A DNA stretch of 64,000 nucleotides from Pedobacter segetis (GTDB lineage: Bacteria > Bacteroidota > Bacteroidia > Sphingobacteriales > Sphingobacteriaceae), in NCBI RefSeq assembly GCF_016623585.1, contig NZ_JAEHFY010000018.1, forward strand, positions 39,022 through 103,021. The letters are read 5' to 3'. This document shows positions 1 to 10,212 of the stretch, in pieces. The notes under the pieces were generated by a model, which was not told the origin of the DNA, did no database searches, and worked only from the letters and a program-made list of their open reading frames with translations. Numbering within the stretch: position 1 is the first letter of the stretch; the number at the start of each line of letters is the position of its first letter. The translations under genes and the position numbers were made by a program.

Positions 1-2
1 AT

Positions 3-2804
3 ATTACCGCCAAAGTTGCCGGGGTAACAATTACGCAAGGCGCTAGTGGGGTAGGCTCTACCTCAAAAATTGTAATCCGTGGCGAAAGTTCTTTCGCCAA
101 CAACAACCCGCTTTTTGTGGTTGATGGTACGCCAGTTAACAATATTGATATTGTGCCACGGTATGTAGAAGCACCATCAAGCTTTCAGGCGATAGACTTT
201 GGAAACGGCGCAATGGACATTAACCCAGATGATATTGCTTCTGTTTCGGTTTTAAAAGGCGCAGCAGCGGCTGCACTTTACGGAAGCAGGGCGGCTAACG
301 GTGTAATTTTAATTAACACCAAAGACGGCAGCAATTCCAAAGGTTTTGGCGTGAGTTTTAACTCCACTACTTCCATTGAAAGCCCTTTTAAACTGCCGGA
401 ATTCCAGAATACTTACGGACAAGGAAATGGCGGTCAGTTTGCGTTTAAGGATGGTTTGGGTGGCGGGGTTAATGATGTATTAACTTATTCTTATGGTCCG
501 AAATTAGACCAAGGAACACTGATTGCCCAGTACGACAGTCCGGTTACTTTGCCTGATGGAAGGGTTGTACGTGGTGGCGATGTTGGCGTGTATAGCAATA
601 TTCCAATCACTCCTACCCCTTTCATCTCGCACCCAGATAACTTAAAAGATTTTTACGAAACCGGAAAAACCTTCATCAATAATCTGTCTTTCAGTGGCAA
701 ATACGACAAAGGGAATTACCGCTTATCATACACGGATTTGAACAGCCAATCCTTTATTCCAGGAGTTGATTATTTACGCAAAAACCTTTCGGCAAATCTT
801 AGTTTTCAGCCTACCAGCAAACTGAGTGCAAAATCAACCATTATTTACCAGAATGCAAAAAGTAACAATCGCCCATCAAGCGGATACGGTTCTGAAAACT
901 TACAGTATGGATTATTGGCTTGGCTGCCTCGTTCACTAGATATTGAACCACTTAAAAACTACTGGCAAACAGGTTTGGAAGGTTTAAGAAACTACTCTTA
1001 CAATTATACCTATTTCGACAATCCGTATTTCATTTTAAAAGAAAACAGAAACGAATTGAACCGCGACCGCATCTTCGGGAATATTGCCTTAAAATATGAT
1101 TTGGCGCCGCATTTATTTGTTCAGTTACGAAGCGGTATGGATTACAGCAATGAAGGAAGAAGATTGTTAAGGAATTACAGTACCAACCGTTTTAAAAACG
1201 GTGCTTACGCAGAGCAAAACGTATTTTACCGCGAAATAAACACAGACGCTTTAATTAATTATACCAGAAAAATCAACAATTTCGGATTTGATCTTTCATT
1301 AGGAGGCAACCAACTAACGCAGGATTTTAAAAGTAACCAAACACAAACATCAGCTTTAGCGCAACCGGCCTTATTTACTTTGGCAAATGCAGCAACACCT
1401 TTAGAGATTTTTACTTTCGCCAGTAGAAAACGCATCAACAGTACTTACGGAAGTGCAAAATTCAGTTTTAAAAACTACCTATTTGTGGATGTTACAGGCA
1501 GAAACGATTGGTCCAGCGCATTGGCAACGCCTTTAAGTACCAAAAACACGTCTTTCTTTTACCCTTCCGTTTCCGGGAGCTTTGTGCTTTCAGAAATTAC
1601 AAAACTGCCAAAGGGAATATCGTTCCTGAAATTGAGAGCAAGTTATGCGCAAATTGGTAATGATACAGATCCTTACCAAACCGCAGGCGCTTTTGTACCT
1701 GCAACACCTTATAACAGCGCCCCTACATTAACCGACCAAAACATTATAGCTAACCCAAATTTGAAACCCGAGCAAACAAAATCAGCCGAATTTGGTACTG
1801 ATATTCGTTTTTTTGGCGACCGATTGGGAATTGATGCCACTTATTACAACTCCTTAACAGAAAACCAAATCCTATCGTTACCGGTTTCAATTTCAACCGG
1901 ATATGCACAACGTGTCACAAACGGTGGTGCTGTACGCTCAAAAGGCGTTGAACTCATTTTAACCGGTACGCCTATTTTAAGCAAAAACTTTAGGTGGAAC
2001 TCAACCGTAAATTTTAGTACCAATACTTCAACCGTTGAATCTTTACCCGATGGTGCAAAGCAACTTACTTTAGCCTACGCCCGGGTGTACGACAGCCCTG
2101 CACAAACCGTTTACTACATTGCTACAGAAGGCGGTAAAATAGGCGATTTGTGGGGAACTGGTTACTTAAAAAACAGCGACGGTAAATTTATTGTTGACGC
2201 AAGTGGCAACCTCATTACCGATAATACTTTAAAAAAGCTGGGTAACTATAACCCTGATTTTATGATGGGTTTTAGTAACTCGTTTAAATACAAACAGTTT
2301 GATTTTGGCTTTTTATTTGACTGGAGAAAAGGTGGGATTTTAGTTTCCCGAACCTTGGCTTTGGCCGGAGTTGCTGGACAGTTAAAAGAAACCGAATACC
2401 GCCCTACAGACGGTTTAGCCTTTGATGGCGTAGTAAACACCGGAACAAGCACAAACCCAGTATATATAACCAATACCAAAAAAATATCTGCAGAAAGCTA
2501 TTACCGCCAGTTTTACGACCGCAATAATGAGGAGAACAATACTTACGATGACTCGTATTTAAAACTGCGTCAGTTTAATTTGGGCTACACGTTTGATAAA
2601 GCGGCTTTATCAAAAACTTTCCTTAAAGATGTGCAGAGCATAAAAGTATCTTTTGTAGGCAAAAATGTATTTGCTATATCAAAAATACCTCATTTTGATC
2701 CTGAGCAGTTAGCCTTGCAGGGCAACAAGTTTTTAAACGGAACTGAAGATATGAGTTACCCAAGCGCTAGGAGTTTCGGTTTAAGTTTAGGTATTAATTT
2801 TTAA
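3..2804 (+). CDS. SusC/RagA-type TonB-dependent outer-membrane transporter, 5' end outside window
   Basis: This is the C-terminal 933 residues of a SusC-like outer-membrane receptor; the reading frame is already open at the first bases, so the signal peptide, carboxypeptidase-like domain and TonB box lie upstream. The visible part starts in the plug domain, with VVDGTPV near residue 39 and the family hallmark LYGSRAANG near residue 93, followed by a long beta-barrel ending in a terminal Phe (LGINF), as expected for a BAM substrate. SusC proteins import oligomers or other large nutrients with TonB energy, capped by a SusD lipoprotein, and such a gene starts 11 bases downstream. The substrate cannot be told from sequence. 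The genes downstream encode no polysaccharide-degrading enzyme, so a glycan substrate is not implied. Confidence 0.95.
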   Translation: MTAKVAGVTITQGASGVGSTSKIVIRGESSFANNNPLFVVDGTPVNNIDIVPRYVEAPSSFQAIDFGNGAMDINPDDIASVSVLKGAAAAALYGSRAANGVILINTKDGSNSKGFGVSFNSTTSIESPFKLPEFQNTYGQGNGGQFAFKDGLGGGVNDVLTYSYGPKLDQGTLIAQYDSPVTLPDGRVVRGGDVGVYSNIPITPTPFISHPDNLKDFYETGKTFINNLSFSGKYDKGNYRLSYTDLNSQSFIPGVDYLRKNLSANLSFQPTSKLSAKSTIIYQNAKSNNRPSSGYGSENLQYGLLAWLPRSLDIEPLKNYWQTGLEGLRNYSYNYTYFDNPYFILKENRNELNRDRIFGNIALKYDLAPHLFVQLRSGMDYSNEGRRLLRNYSTNRFKNGAYAEQNVFYREINTDALINYTRKINNFGFDLSLGGNQLTQDFKSNQTQTSALAQPALFTLANAATPLEIFTFASRKRINSTYGSAKFSFKNYLFVDVTGRNDWSSALATPLSTKNTSFFYPSVSGSFVLSEITKLPKGISFLKLRASYAQIGNDTDPYQTAGAFVPATPYNSAPTLTDQNIIANPNLKPEQTKSAEFGTDIRFFGDRLGIDATYYNSLTENQILSLPVSISTGYAQRVTNGGAVRSKGVELILTGTPILSKNFRWNSTVNFSTNTSTVESLPDGAKQLTLAYARVYDSPAQTVYYIATEGGKIGDLWGTGYLKNSDGKFIVDASGNLITDNTLKKLGNYNPDFMMGFSNSFKYKQFDFGFLFDWRKGGILVSRTLALAGVAGQLKETEYRPTDGLAFDGVVNTGTSTNPVYITNTKKISAESYYRQFYDRNNEENNTYDDSYLKLRQFNLGYTFDKAALSKTFLKDVQSIKVSFVGKNVFAISKIPHFDPEQLALQGNKFLNGTEDMSYPSARSFGLSLGINF

Positions 2805-2815
2805 GAGACAGAACG

Positions 2816-4252
2816 ATGAAACGATATATAATTTTACTAATTGCCACTTTAGGACTGGCATCTTGCACCAAAGATTTGAGCGAGATCAACACCAATACAA
2901 ACTCACCGATAGATGCCCAGCCCTCGCTTTTATTTAGGAAAGTGCTGTTTGATTACGGCGAGCAAATGTCTTTTGAAGCTTTTGACGCAGGCAATTTATT
3001 AGGGCAGTATTTTACAATGATTGATTTTAACAATTTCGATCGCCATGCTTTATCCGAGCCATTGTACGCCGGAAATCCTTGGCCTTTTATTTACAAAAAC
3101 CTCCGCGATAACGAAATTGTTTTACAGAAATCCATCAACAACCCCACCTTTGCGGTTTACAAAGGCCCGGCTTTGGTAATGAAAGCTTATATGACGGCCG
3201 CTTTAACCGATTTATACGGCGATGTGCCTTACAACGAAGCCTTAAAAGGAAAATCGCAGATTTTTACACCTAAATACGATAAGCAGGAGGATATTTACCA
3301 AGGTGCGGATGGTATTTTGAAAAACCTAGAAAATGCGATAACCGCAATGACAGCTTACACAGGCACTAACAAGTTAGATGGCGATATTGTGTACAACGGC
3401 AATCTCCAAAACTGGATTAAATTTGCCAATTCCTTACGTATCAAATATCTGATGCGGATTTCGGGAAAGGTAAATGTGGCGGCGCAGTTACAGGCCATTT
3501 ATACCGCTGGCAATTACATCGGGGCAAACGCAAACAACGCAGTTTTTCAGTTTTCGGCAACTGCACCAAACAATTTTAGGATTACCACCACAAGAATTGG
3601 CGATTTTAGTTTGTACATCATGTCAAAAACGGCCGAAGAAATCCTTAAAAACTACAATGATCCCCGTCTCTCCTTATTTTATCGCCCAACTGCCGGCAAC
3701 GCAAGTTTGTATACCGGTTTGATCAACGGCCCTGATGCAACCACAAACCCAGTAACTGTATCTAATTACAGCTTAACCGGAACTATTTTCAGGGAAAACG
3801 GTGCCAACTTAAAATACAACTACATGACTGCTTGGGAAACCAATTTCTTTTTAGCCGAAGCGGCACAAAAAGGCTTAATCACAGCAGTGCCAAAAACATT
3901 GTACGATTTGGCCGTAACCCAAGGTTTTGAATATTGGAACGTAACCATGCCGGCTACTTATTTAACTACTGGTCCGGCATTGTTTAATCCGCTTTCGTCC
4001 GATGCCTTAAAGTTAATCATCACACAAAAGTGGATTCCTAACAATTTAAATGGTTACGAAGCTTGGATAGAATACCGCAGAACAGGTTTTCCGCTTTTAA
4101 AACCAGTACAAGCCAGCAGAAATAATGGTTTATACCCAGTGAGGATGCCTTACCCGCAAGAAGAATCAACCTTAAACCAAGCCAACTATAAAGCGGCGGC
4201 AACAGCAACAAATAATAACAGCATCAACACCAAAGTTTGGTGGAATAATTAA
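2816..4252 (+). CDS. SusD/RagB-family nutrient-binding outer-membrane lipoprotein
   Basis: 478 residues, starting with a lipoprotein signal and lipobox (LASC, Cys at about residue 17). The segment after it (EINTNTNSP, then LLFRKVLFDYG) and the helical body resemble the SusD-like_2 branch, which is paired with SusC proteins for diverse, often non-polysaccharide substrates. It would sit on the cell surface as the lid of the SusC barrel encoded 11 bases upstream and is surely co-transcribed with it. The symporter gene follows after 2 bases, so delivery across both membranes is probably encoded in one transcript. Start ATG is preceded by an A/G-rich stretch (agagacagaacg). Family assignment is confident; the ligand is unknown. 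Confidence 0.93.
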   Translation: MKRYIILLIATLGLASCTKDLSEINTNTNSPIDAQPSLLFRKVLFDYGEQMSFEAFDAGNLLGQYFTMIDFNNFDRHALSEPLYAGNPWPFIYKNLRDNEIVLQKSINNPTFAVYKGPALVMKAYMTAALTDLYGDVPYNEALKGKSQIFTPKYDKQEDIYQGADGILKNLENAITAMTAYTGTNKLDGDIVYNGNLQNWIKFANSLRIKYLMRISGKVNVAAQLQAIYTAGNYIGANANNAVFQFSATAPNNFRITTTRIGDFSLYIMSKTAEEILKNYNDPRLSLFYRPTAGNASLYTGLINGPDATTNPVTVSNYSLTGTIFRENGANLKYNYMTAWETNFFLAEAAQKGLITAVPKTLYDLAVTQGFEYWNVTMPATYLTTGPALFNPLSSDALKLIITQKWIPNNLNGYEAWIEYRRTGFPLLKPVQASRNNGLYPVRMPYPQEESTLNQANYKAAATATNNNSINTKVWWNN

Positions 4253-4254
4253 AA

Positions 4255-5616
4255 ATGGAAAACAACACCGTCACTTATCTGCAATGGGGGTTTATTTTGC
4301 TTTCGAGCATTTTAATATTTGCATTTGCGCCCGTTGCAAAAACCACCAGAGATTTTTTTTACGGCAGTAAAAACAATAAAGAACCCAATGCCATTTTGTT
4401 AACCAGTAGTTTGGTTATCAGTTGGATATTTGCAAAATCAATTACCAATGTGGCTAATTTAGGTTTGAGCTTTGGTTTGGTGGGTGTAGCGGCTTATGCC
4501 GCTTATTATTTTTCTTTTTTGGTGGCAGGTGTGGTAATTTGTAAAATGCGTTTAAAAGGCGGATTTAAAAGCATCCACCATTTTATTGGTTCTAAATACG
4601 GAAAAGGGGCATTATACCTCTTTTCCGTTTTAATTGCCTTTAGGTTGTTTAACGAGGTATGGTCCAATACGATGGTAATCGGCTCTTACTTTGGCGATGC
4701 CGGTTCTACATCTTATTTTGCGGCGATTATTGTTTTTACTTTGCTGACTTTGGCTTATGCATTAAAAGGCGGAATGAGTACTTCCATTTTAACGGATGTG
4801 ATACAGATGGCACTTTTTGGCGTTTTATTAACTACCATTTTGGCCTACATTCTACCTGAGATGAAAGGCGATTTAAAACCAATCTACAACTCGGGCCAAT
4901 GGACAATGGCAACCGGCGGAAACTTGATTTTGGTAGCTTTATTGCAATGTTTTAGCTATCCCTTTCACGATCCTGTTTTGACTGATAGAGGTTTTATTGC
5001 ATCGCCAAAAACTACGCTCAAATCTTTTATTTGGGCAACCGTTATCGGGATTTTATGTATCGCATTTTTCGGTATTGTGGGTATTTTTGCGCAGATAAAA
5101 GGCATGACGGGGCAAGCAACCGTAGAAGTCGCCAAATATTTTGGCCCGGTAATGTTACTGATTATGAACTTTATTATGGTGACTTCGGCAGCATCAACCT
5201 TGGATTCTGCATTCTCTTCTTTCTCAAAGCTGTATAATATAGATATTTTCCATAACCGAGAATTAAAAATCAGTAAAGGACGCATAGCGATGGTTATTCT
5301 AACTATTTTAGGCACCATTCCAATTTTCTTTAAACCCGAGATTTTATCGGCAACCACCATCAGCGGAACAATGGTAATTGGCTTAGCCCCTGTGTTCCTT
5401 TTCTGGAACAGCAAAATGCCGAAATTCTCTTTTTATGCTCCTGTAATTTTTGGTTTAATAATGGGTTTAATTACGGCATTAGATTTAATTCCTGCTTTCT
5501 GGATATTTACAGAAGGTAAATACAACGATTTGCTCGGTGTAAACTTATGGGGAAGTTTGGTGTGTTTTATTTTATTCTTTCTTCCTTTGATAAATAAATC
5601 ATGGCAAAAAAAGTAA
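4255..5616 (+). CDS. Sodium/solute symporter-like inner-membrane permease
   Basis: 453 residues with about a dozen hydrophobic segments from residue 10 to the C terminus. The segment around residues 310-322 (TSAASTLDSAFSS) fits the Ser/Thr-rich helix that binds sodium in the SSS (LeuT-fold) family. I infer a sodium-coupled importer in the inner membrane that takes what the SusC/SusD pair delivers to the periplasm. The gene starts 2 bases after the susD-like stop and its end overlaps the next gene by 16 bases, so translation is probably coupled. SSS proteins carry sugars, amino acids, vitamins or nucleobases; no residue I can see decides among these. Confidence 0.8.
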   Translation: MENNTVTYLQWGFILLSSILIFAFAPVAKTTRDFFYGSKNNKEPNAILLTSSLVISWIFAKSITNVANLGLSFGLVGVAAYAAYYFSFLVAGVVICKMRLKGGFKSIHHFIGSKYGKGALYLFSVLIAFRLFNEVWSNTMVIGSYFGDAGSTSYFAAIIVFTLLTLAYALKGGMSTSILTDVIQMALFGVLLTTILAYILPEMKGDLKPIYNSGQWTMATGGNLILVALLQCFSYPFHDPVLTDRGFIASPKTTLKSFIWATVIGILCIAFFGIVGIFAQIKGMTGQATVEVAKYFGPVMLLIMNFIMVTSAASTLDSAFSSFSKLYNIDIFHNRELKISKGRIAMVILTILGTIPIFFKPEILSATTISGTMVIGLAPVFLFWNSKMPKFSFYAPVIFGLIMGLITALDLIPAFWIFTEGKYNDLLGVNLWGSLVCFILFFLPLINKSWQKK

Positions 5617-6449
5617 AAGATATTGGTGCTTTAAAAGGTAAAATTTTAGTCTTTGGAGGGGTTTACTCTAATCTGCAAGCGCTAAAAGCAATAAAAAGTT
5701 TGGCTTCCTCTGAAAGAATTACGCCAGAAAACATCATTTGCACTGGCGATGTGGTGGCTTATTGTGCAGAACCAAAAGAATGTGTTCAGCTGGTTAATGC
5801 GTGGGGAATCCACTGTATTGCAGGGAATGTTGAGCTCAATTTGGTAAACGATCTTAATGACTGTGGCTGTAATTTTAATGAAGGTGGCAGATGCGATATT
5901 TTTTCTCGCCAATGGTACCCTTATTTAAAAAACGCATTAAGCAAAGTGGATATGGATTGGATGGCTACCCTACCCGAATTTATTTCTTTTGCTTACGCTG
6001 ATAAAAAAGTTGCGGTAGTGCATGGCTCCTACTTTAATACTTCGGAGTTTATTTTTAAATCCACGGACTGGCATAGCAAACAAAAAAACTTTGAAGCTTT
6101 AAATACCGATGTGATTTTAGCTGGCCATTGTGGCTTACCTTTTTCTGATATTAATAACAATAAAATTTGGCTTAACGCCGGAGTAATCGGGATGCCAGCA
6201 AATGACGGAACACCAAGAGTTTGGTATGCCATATTAGAGGATACAAAAGGTTTCAATTTCGAGATAAAAGCTTTGGATTACGATTACAACACAGCTTCCG
6301 ATTTGATGGTTGATAAACCTTTGCCCCAAACTTACAGACAAACTTTAAGAAATGGCATTTGGGATAATTGTGAAATTTTACCGCAACAGGAAGCATATTT
6401 GCAGGGAAACCAATTAAACTTTACCAAAATGAAAACCAAAACAAAATAA
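5601..6449 (+). CDS. Metallophosphoesterase-fold protein with altered metal-binding motifs
   Basis: 282 residues. The order of motifs is that of calcineurin-like phosphoesterases, but several ligands differ. The usual D-x-H-G-N is GVYSN (residues 20-24, Asp to Gly and His to Tyr). GD at 49-50 is kept. GNHE is GNVE (75-78, His to Val). HG at 141-142 is kept. GHTH is GHCG (175-178). There is a Cys cluster at 88, 90 and 98. I recall a subfamily with these same changes and the segments GHCGLPF and MPANDGTPR, so the changes look inherited rather than decay. Whether it still binds metals or hydrolyses phosphate is open. It overlaps the symporter gene by 16 bases and precedes a DUF2064 gene by 19 bases. 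Confidence 0.75.
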   Translation: MAKKVKDIGALKGKILVFGGVYSNLQALKAIKSLASSERITPENIICTGDVVAYCAEPKECVQLVNAWGIHCIAGNVELNLVNDLNDCGCNFNEGGRCDIFSRQWYPYLKNALSKVDMDWMATLPEFISFAYADKKVAVVHGSYFNTSEFIFKSTDWHSKQKNFEALNTDVILAGHCGLPFSDINNNKIWLNAGVIGMPANDGTPRVWYAILEDTKGFNFEIKALDYDYNTASDLMVDKPLPQTYRQTLRNGIWDNCEILPQQEAYLQGNQLNFTKMKTKTK

Positions 6450-6468
6450 ATTTAGTAAATTACAAAAG

Positions 6469-7161
6469 ATGAATAAATCAGCGATCATACTTTTTGCACA
6501 TTTGCCAGATTTTGAGGCAAGGGCCAAAAGTTTATCCTATTTATCGTCTAAAAGAGCCACAAAAAGGATATCCGCCTTTTTAACGCAACACTTTTTTAAG
6601 CTTTCTAAGCAAACTACGGCAGATACCTTCTTAATTGACACTTACCACCAAAACGGAACAACTTTTGGCCAAAGGATTGCCAATGCTTTTGAGGATATTT
6701 ATGCAAAAGGCTATCAAAATGTTATTTGTATAGGTAACGATTGCCCCAATTTAACGTTGGATAATCTGCAAAATGCGATAAGCGAAACCGAGAATGGCAA
6801 AGTAGTTTTAGGGCCAACACAAGATGGTGGTACTTATCTGATAGGCATCCCAAGATCGCATTTTGATAAATATGCTTTTGAGAACGTTAAATGGCAAACC
6901 AACAATACTTATCAAAATTTATTTTCCCTTTTTAGTTTATCTAAAGGTTCTGTTTACAATACAAAAGTTCTATTTGATATTGATAACGGAAACGATTTTT
7001 CTTCTTATTTTAAAGAAAACATACTGGTAAAGGTTTTTATCAACATCGTTAATAACCTTAAACCAAAAAATACCCTACATCTAAAACAACCCTTTTTAAG
7101 GCTAATCCTTAGCCAAACCCTTTTATTTAGAGGCCCACCAGCTAATACTATTTCTATTTAA
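6469..7161 (+). CDS. DUF2064 (TIGR04282-type) CofC-like nucleotidyl/glycosyltransferase
   Basis: 230 residues with the GT-A-like fold signature of DUF2064: an N-terminal segment ending in KRATKRISAF, then FGQRIANAF, IGNDCPNL with the DxD-like Asp, and GPTQDGGTYLIG. The family is related to CofC/MobA-type nucleotidyltransferases and is often labelled an arsenosugar-biosynthesis glycosyltransferase, because members sit beside arsM/arsS genes. Neither of those is visible here. It probably transfers a sugar or nucleotidyl group, but the substrate is unknown. The C-terminal 45 residues are basic and hydrophobic and look divergent. It lies 19 bases after the phosphoesterase gene and 39 before a TonB-dependent receptor gene, in the same direction. 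Confidence 0.72.
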   Translation: MNKSAIILFAHLPDFEARAKSLSYLSSKRATKRISAFLTQHFFKLSKQTTADTFLIDTYHQNGTTFGQRIANAFEDIYAKGYQNVICIGNDCPNLTLDNLQNAISETENGKVVLGPTQDGGTYLIGIPRSHFDKYAFENVKWQTNNTYQNLFSLFSLSKGSVYNTKVLFDIDNGNDFSSYFKENILVKVFINIVNNLKPKNTLHLKQPFLRLILSQTLLFRGPPANTISI

Positions 7162-7200
7162 TAATCACAATTTAATTTATTTATTTTTTTAATTCATTCA

Positions 7201-10200
7201 ATGAAAAGAATTATACTTTCTTTTGTTGCTGTTTTTGCGACAATTTTTGCCTATGCGCAAACCACTCTAACTGTTAATGTAAAAAATGCGGAAGGAGAAG
7301 GACTTGCCAATATTGAAGTTACCATAACTTCAAAAAACCTTAATAAAAGCGCACCTACAAATGCCAGCGGTGCAGCTTTATTCCAAAATTTACCATCTGG
7401 GAATTACGTAGCCAAGGTAAAATCATCTATTAACTATAATGCCAACAACATTAATTTTTATATACCAACAGGTAAACCAGAAAAATCTGTTGATTTGGTT
7501 TTAACAAGCAAAGATAGCTATCAGCTACAAGAGGTTGCCATTACAGAAAACAAAAACAAATCTGTAACCATAAACAAAACCGATGCTGCCGTTGCGCAAT
7601 ATATCTCTAAATCACAAATACAAACTTTACCAATTGAAGGAAGGGATGTAACCAAGAGTTTGTATCGTTTGCCAAACATAACTATCTCATCATTAGGATA
7701 TAATGAAGCACCTTCAATTGCCATTAACGGTTTAAGCGGTATTTACACCAACTATTTAATTGATGGGATGGATAATAATGAACGCTTTTTAGGAAACTCG
7801 AAATTTAATACTCCATTCGGTTTTACAGAAAGCGTTACGGTTTTGACCAATAATTACTCTGTAGAATATGGTAATACCAGCAATGGTATAGTAAATGTAG
7901 AAACCCGTTCCGGCAGTAATGATTTTACAGGGGAAGTGTTCTATTTAACACGCCCGGGTTCTATTGTTGATGCTAAATCTGCTTTCGCAAGTGTAGATCT
8001 ATATGGCAACCCTGTAAAAGATGGATTCCAAAGACAACAATTGGGTGTTGGGGTTGGCGGGCCGATAGTAAAAGACAAAACTTTCTTTTACTTTAATCTT
8101 GAGCAAACCAACGATATAAAAGACAATCTATTAAATGTACCACAATTAGGCGTTAATGAAGCTGTTAGGGGGAGGAATTATTTTACCTATGCTTCTGGAA
8201 AGATAGACCAATATTGGAACAAAAACTTTCATAGCAGTTTAAGAGCAAACGTTGGTTCTTTTGATATTGATGCACAAGGTGGCGGTTTAACCGGTGGTAA
8301 CAATTTTCCCTCTTCTGGATCAACCCAAAAAAACAGGACTTATTTAATTGCCTTGAAGAATGATTATAACATCAGCCCTAAATTAAAGGCCGAAACTAAC
8401 GTTCAAACTTCATTTTTTAGATGGAACTACCGTGATAGGCCAAATATTGGTAAACCGGGTGTTTCTGTACAAGACCCAAGTGGTGTAACCATCGCTAACA
8501 TTGGTTCTATTGATTATATTTTTGACGATGGCGAATACACCAACCAACTACAACAAAAATTTAGATATAAAGCGGGGAAACATAATTTATTGGGCGGTGC
8601 AGAATTCACTACTTCAGATTTTTCTCTTTTAGGTGCGGGTAACTCTTATGGTTATTATACTGTTAGATTAAATGCACAGCAATTGGCAGATCTAAAGGCT
8701 AAAAACATTGGCGCAGCATTAGATATTAATGATATTCCATCTGATGTGCAAGTAATTCAATATAAAGTAGATCTAGATCAAAAGGTATTTGGCGTTCGCC
8801 AGAACGTTTTTAATATATATGCGGAAGACAACTTTAAGGCAACAGATAAATTAGATATTAATTTGGGTGTACGTTATGATTACGATAATCTTTCAAAAGC
8901 TGGCGATACCAAAGGCGATAGAAACAATATAGGCCCAAGATTTAGTTTTAATTATAAGATTGATGATAAAAACGTTATTAGAGGTGGTGTAGGAAGATTT
9001 TATGATAAAATAAAATATTCTGTAACAAGCGATAATCTTCAATTTAGCGGAAATTCTCCAAACTTTAAAAAAGAATTAGCCGAGTTACAAAGATTGGGTA
9101 TCTTAGATAAGAATGCCAATCTAGACAGAATAACCTACCCGGGAAATTTAAGGGCAATTTATGAGCAAGGTTCTACACCGGGATATTTACAAGGTAAATC
9201 ATCAGCAGAATCTCAAGGAAACAGAGATTTTCAATCAAATTCTAATTTCAGGATTAAAAACCCCAATGGTTATCAAAACCCATATTCTGATCAGTTTACC
9301 TTGGGTTATCAAAGAAAACTAGCAGATAATATTTTATTTGATGTTGATTTGGTAGCTTCAAACACAAATGATCTGTACAGGATCACAAACTTGAATTCTC
9401 CTCCACCGTTTGATCCAAAACAAGTTGGTTCTGTTAGAACAACGGCTAATGCCAATAGCTTAAGGCCGGTTCCCATCAAAACAGTAAACGGACAATTTGT
9501 TGCAACCGTTGGCGGGCAAGATTTAAGCGGAATTGCCAGAGATGTGTACATGACCGAAACCGCAGGCAAAGCCAGATATGCTGCCGCAAACTTTTCTTTT
9601 ATAAAAACAAAAGGCGAGGGAGAAAAATTTTCTTATCGTTTCTCTTATACCTTATCTAGCATTAAAGATGATACAGAAGGGATTAACGTAAGAGCGCAAG
9701 ATGCAAATAATTGGGCTGCAGAATACGCTTATGGAGATAATGATCGCACCCATGTGATAAACGCTTTATTTACATATTATCCAATTAAGAATTTAACGTT
9801 AACGCCCGCAATGCTTTTCCAAAGTGGCCAACCTATTACCAGGTATGCAATTGCCAGTCAATATGGTGGTGTTACAGACTTGAATGGCAACGGAGAAAGC
9901 CAAGGTTTACCAGCCGACATCCAACCCGGCGAAACCAGGAATAATGATCGTTTACCTAGTGCAACCTCCTTTGATTTTTCTGCAAAGTACAGGCTAACCC
10001 TGAAAAACAAATCGGGAATTGAATTTTCGGCTGACATTTATAATTTGTTGAACAGCACTAATCTAACAGGTTTTGCATCTACAAGATCTGCAAGTAACCA
10101 GATCCAACCTGGCCCAAAAAGTTCTAATGTTCTAAATATAAGAGCCGCTGGCCCTCCTCGTCAGTTCCAGTTTGGGGTGCGTTATGTATTTGGAAATTTC

Positions 10201-10203
10201 TAA
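7201..10203 (+). CDS. TonB-dependent outer-membrane receptor with N-terminal carboxypeptidase-like domain
   Basis: 1000 residues. A signal peptide (residues 1-20, ending in YAQ) is followed by a carboxypeptidase-regulatory-like beta-sandwich (about 22-100, with ASGAALFQNLPSGNY), a plug domain (about 120-240, with PSIAINGLSGIYTNYLIDG) and a large barrel to the C terminus, which ends in Phe (VFGNF). It lacks the LYGSRAANG hallmark and has no SusD partner, so it is an OAR/CirA-like receptor rather than SusC. It is the second outer-membrane entry route in this locus. A kinase gene follows 9 bases later. The A/T-rich sequence just upstream has no clear promoter consensus, so it may share the upstream transcript. 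Confidence 0.9.
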   Translation: MKRIILSFVAVFATIFAYAQTTLTVNVKNAEGEGLANIEVTITSKNLNKSAPTNASGAALFQNLPSGNYVAKVKSSINYNANNINFYIPTGKPEKSVDLVLTSKDSYQLQEVAITENKNKSVTINKTDAAVAQYISKSQIQTLPIEGRDVTKSLYRLPNITISSLGYNEAPSIAINGLSGIYTNYLIDGMDNNERFLGNSKFNTPFGFTESVTVLTNNYSVEYGNTSNGIVNVETRSGSNDFTGEVFYLTRPGSIVDAKSAFASVDLYGNPVKDGFQRQQLGVGVGGPIVKDKTFFYFNLEQTNDIKDNLLNVPQLGVNEAVRGRNYFTYASGKIDQYWNKNFHSSLRANVGSFDIDAQGGGLTGGNNFPSSGSTQKNRTYLIALKNDYNISPKLKAETNVQTSFFRWNYRDRPNIGKPGVSVQDPSGVTIANIGSIDYIFDDGEYTNQLQQKFRYKAGKHNLLGGAEFTTSDFSLLGAGNSYGYYTVRLNAQQLADLKAKNIGAALDINDIPSDVQVIQYKVDLDQKVFGVRQNVFNIYAEDNFKATDKLDINLGVRYDYDNLSKAGDTKGDRNNIGPRFSFNYKIDDKNVIRGGVGRFYDKIKYSVTSDNLQFSGNSPNFKKELAELQRLGILDKNANLDRITYPGNLRAIYEQGSTPGYLQGKSSAESQGNRDFQSNSNFRIKNPNGYQNPYSDQFTLGYQRKLADNILFDVDLVASNTNDLYRITNLNSPPPFDPKQVGSVRTTANANSLRPVPIKTVNGQFVATVGGQDLSGIARDVYMTETAGKARYAAANFSFIKTKGEGEKFSYRFSYTLSSIKDDTEGINVRAQDANNWAAEYAYGDNDRTHVINALFTYYPIKNLTLTPAMLFQSGQPITRYAIASQYGGVTDLNGNGESQGLPADIQPGETRNNDRLPSATSFDFSAKYRLTLKNKSGIEFSADIYNLLNSTNLTGFASTRSASNQIQPGPKSSNVLNIRAAGPPRQFQFGVRYVFGNF

Positions 10204-10212
10204 ACAAAAAAC

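Noticed and set aside
4965..5414. A 149-codon frame on the minus strand inside the symporter gene
   Set aside because: Shadow of the real gene on the other strand; no start context or family match.
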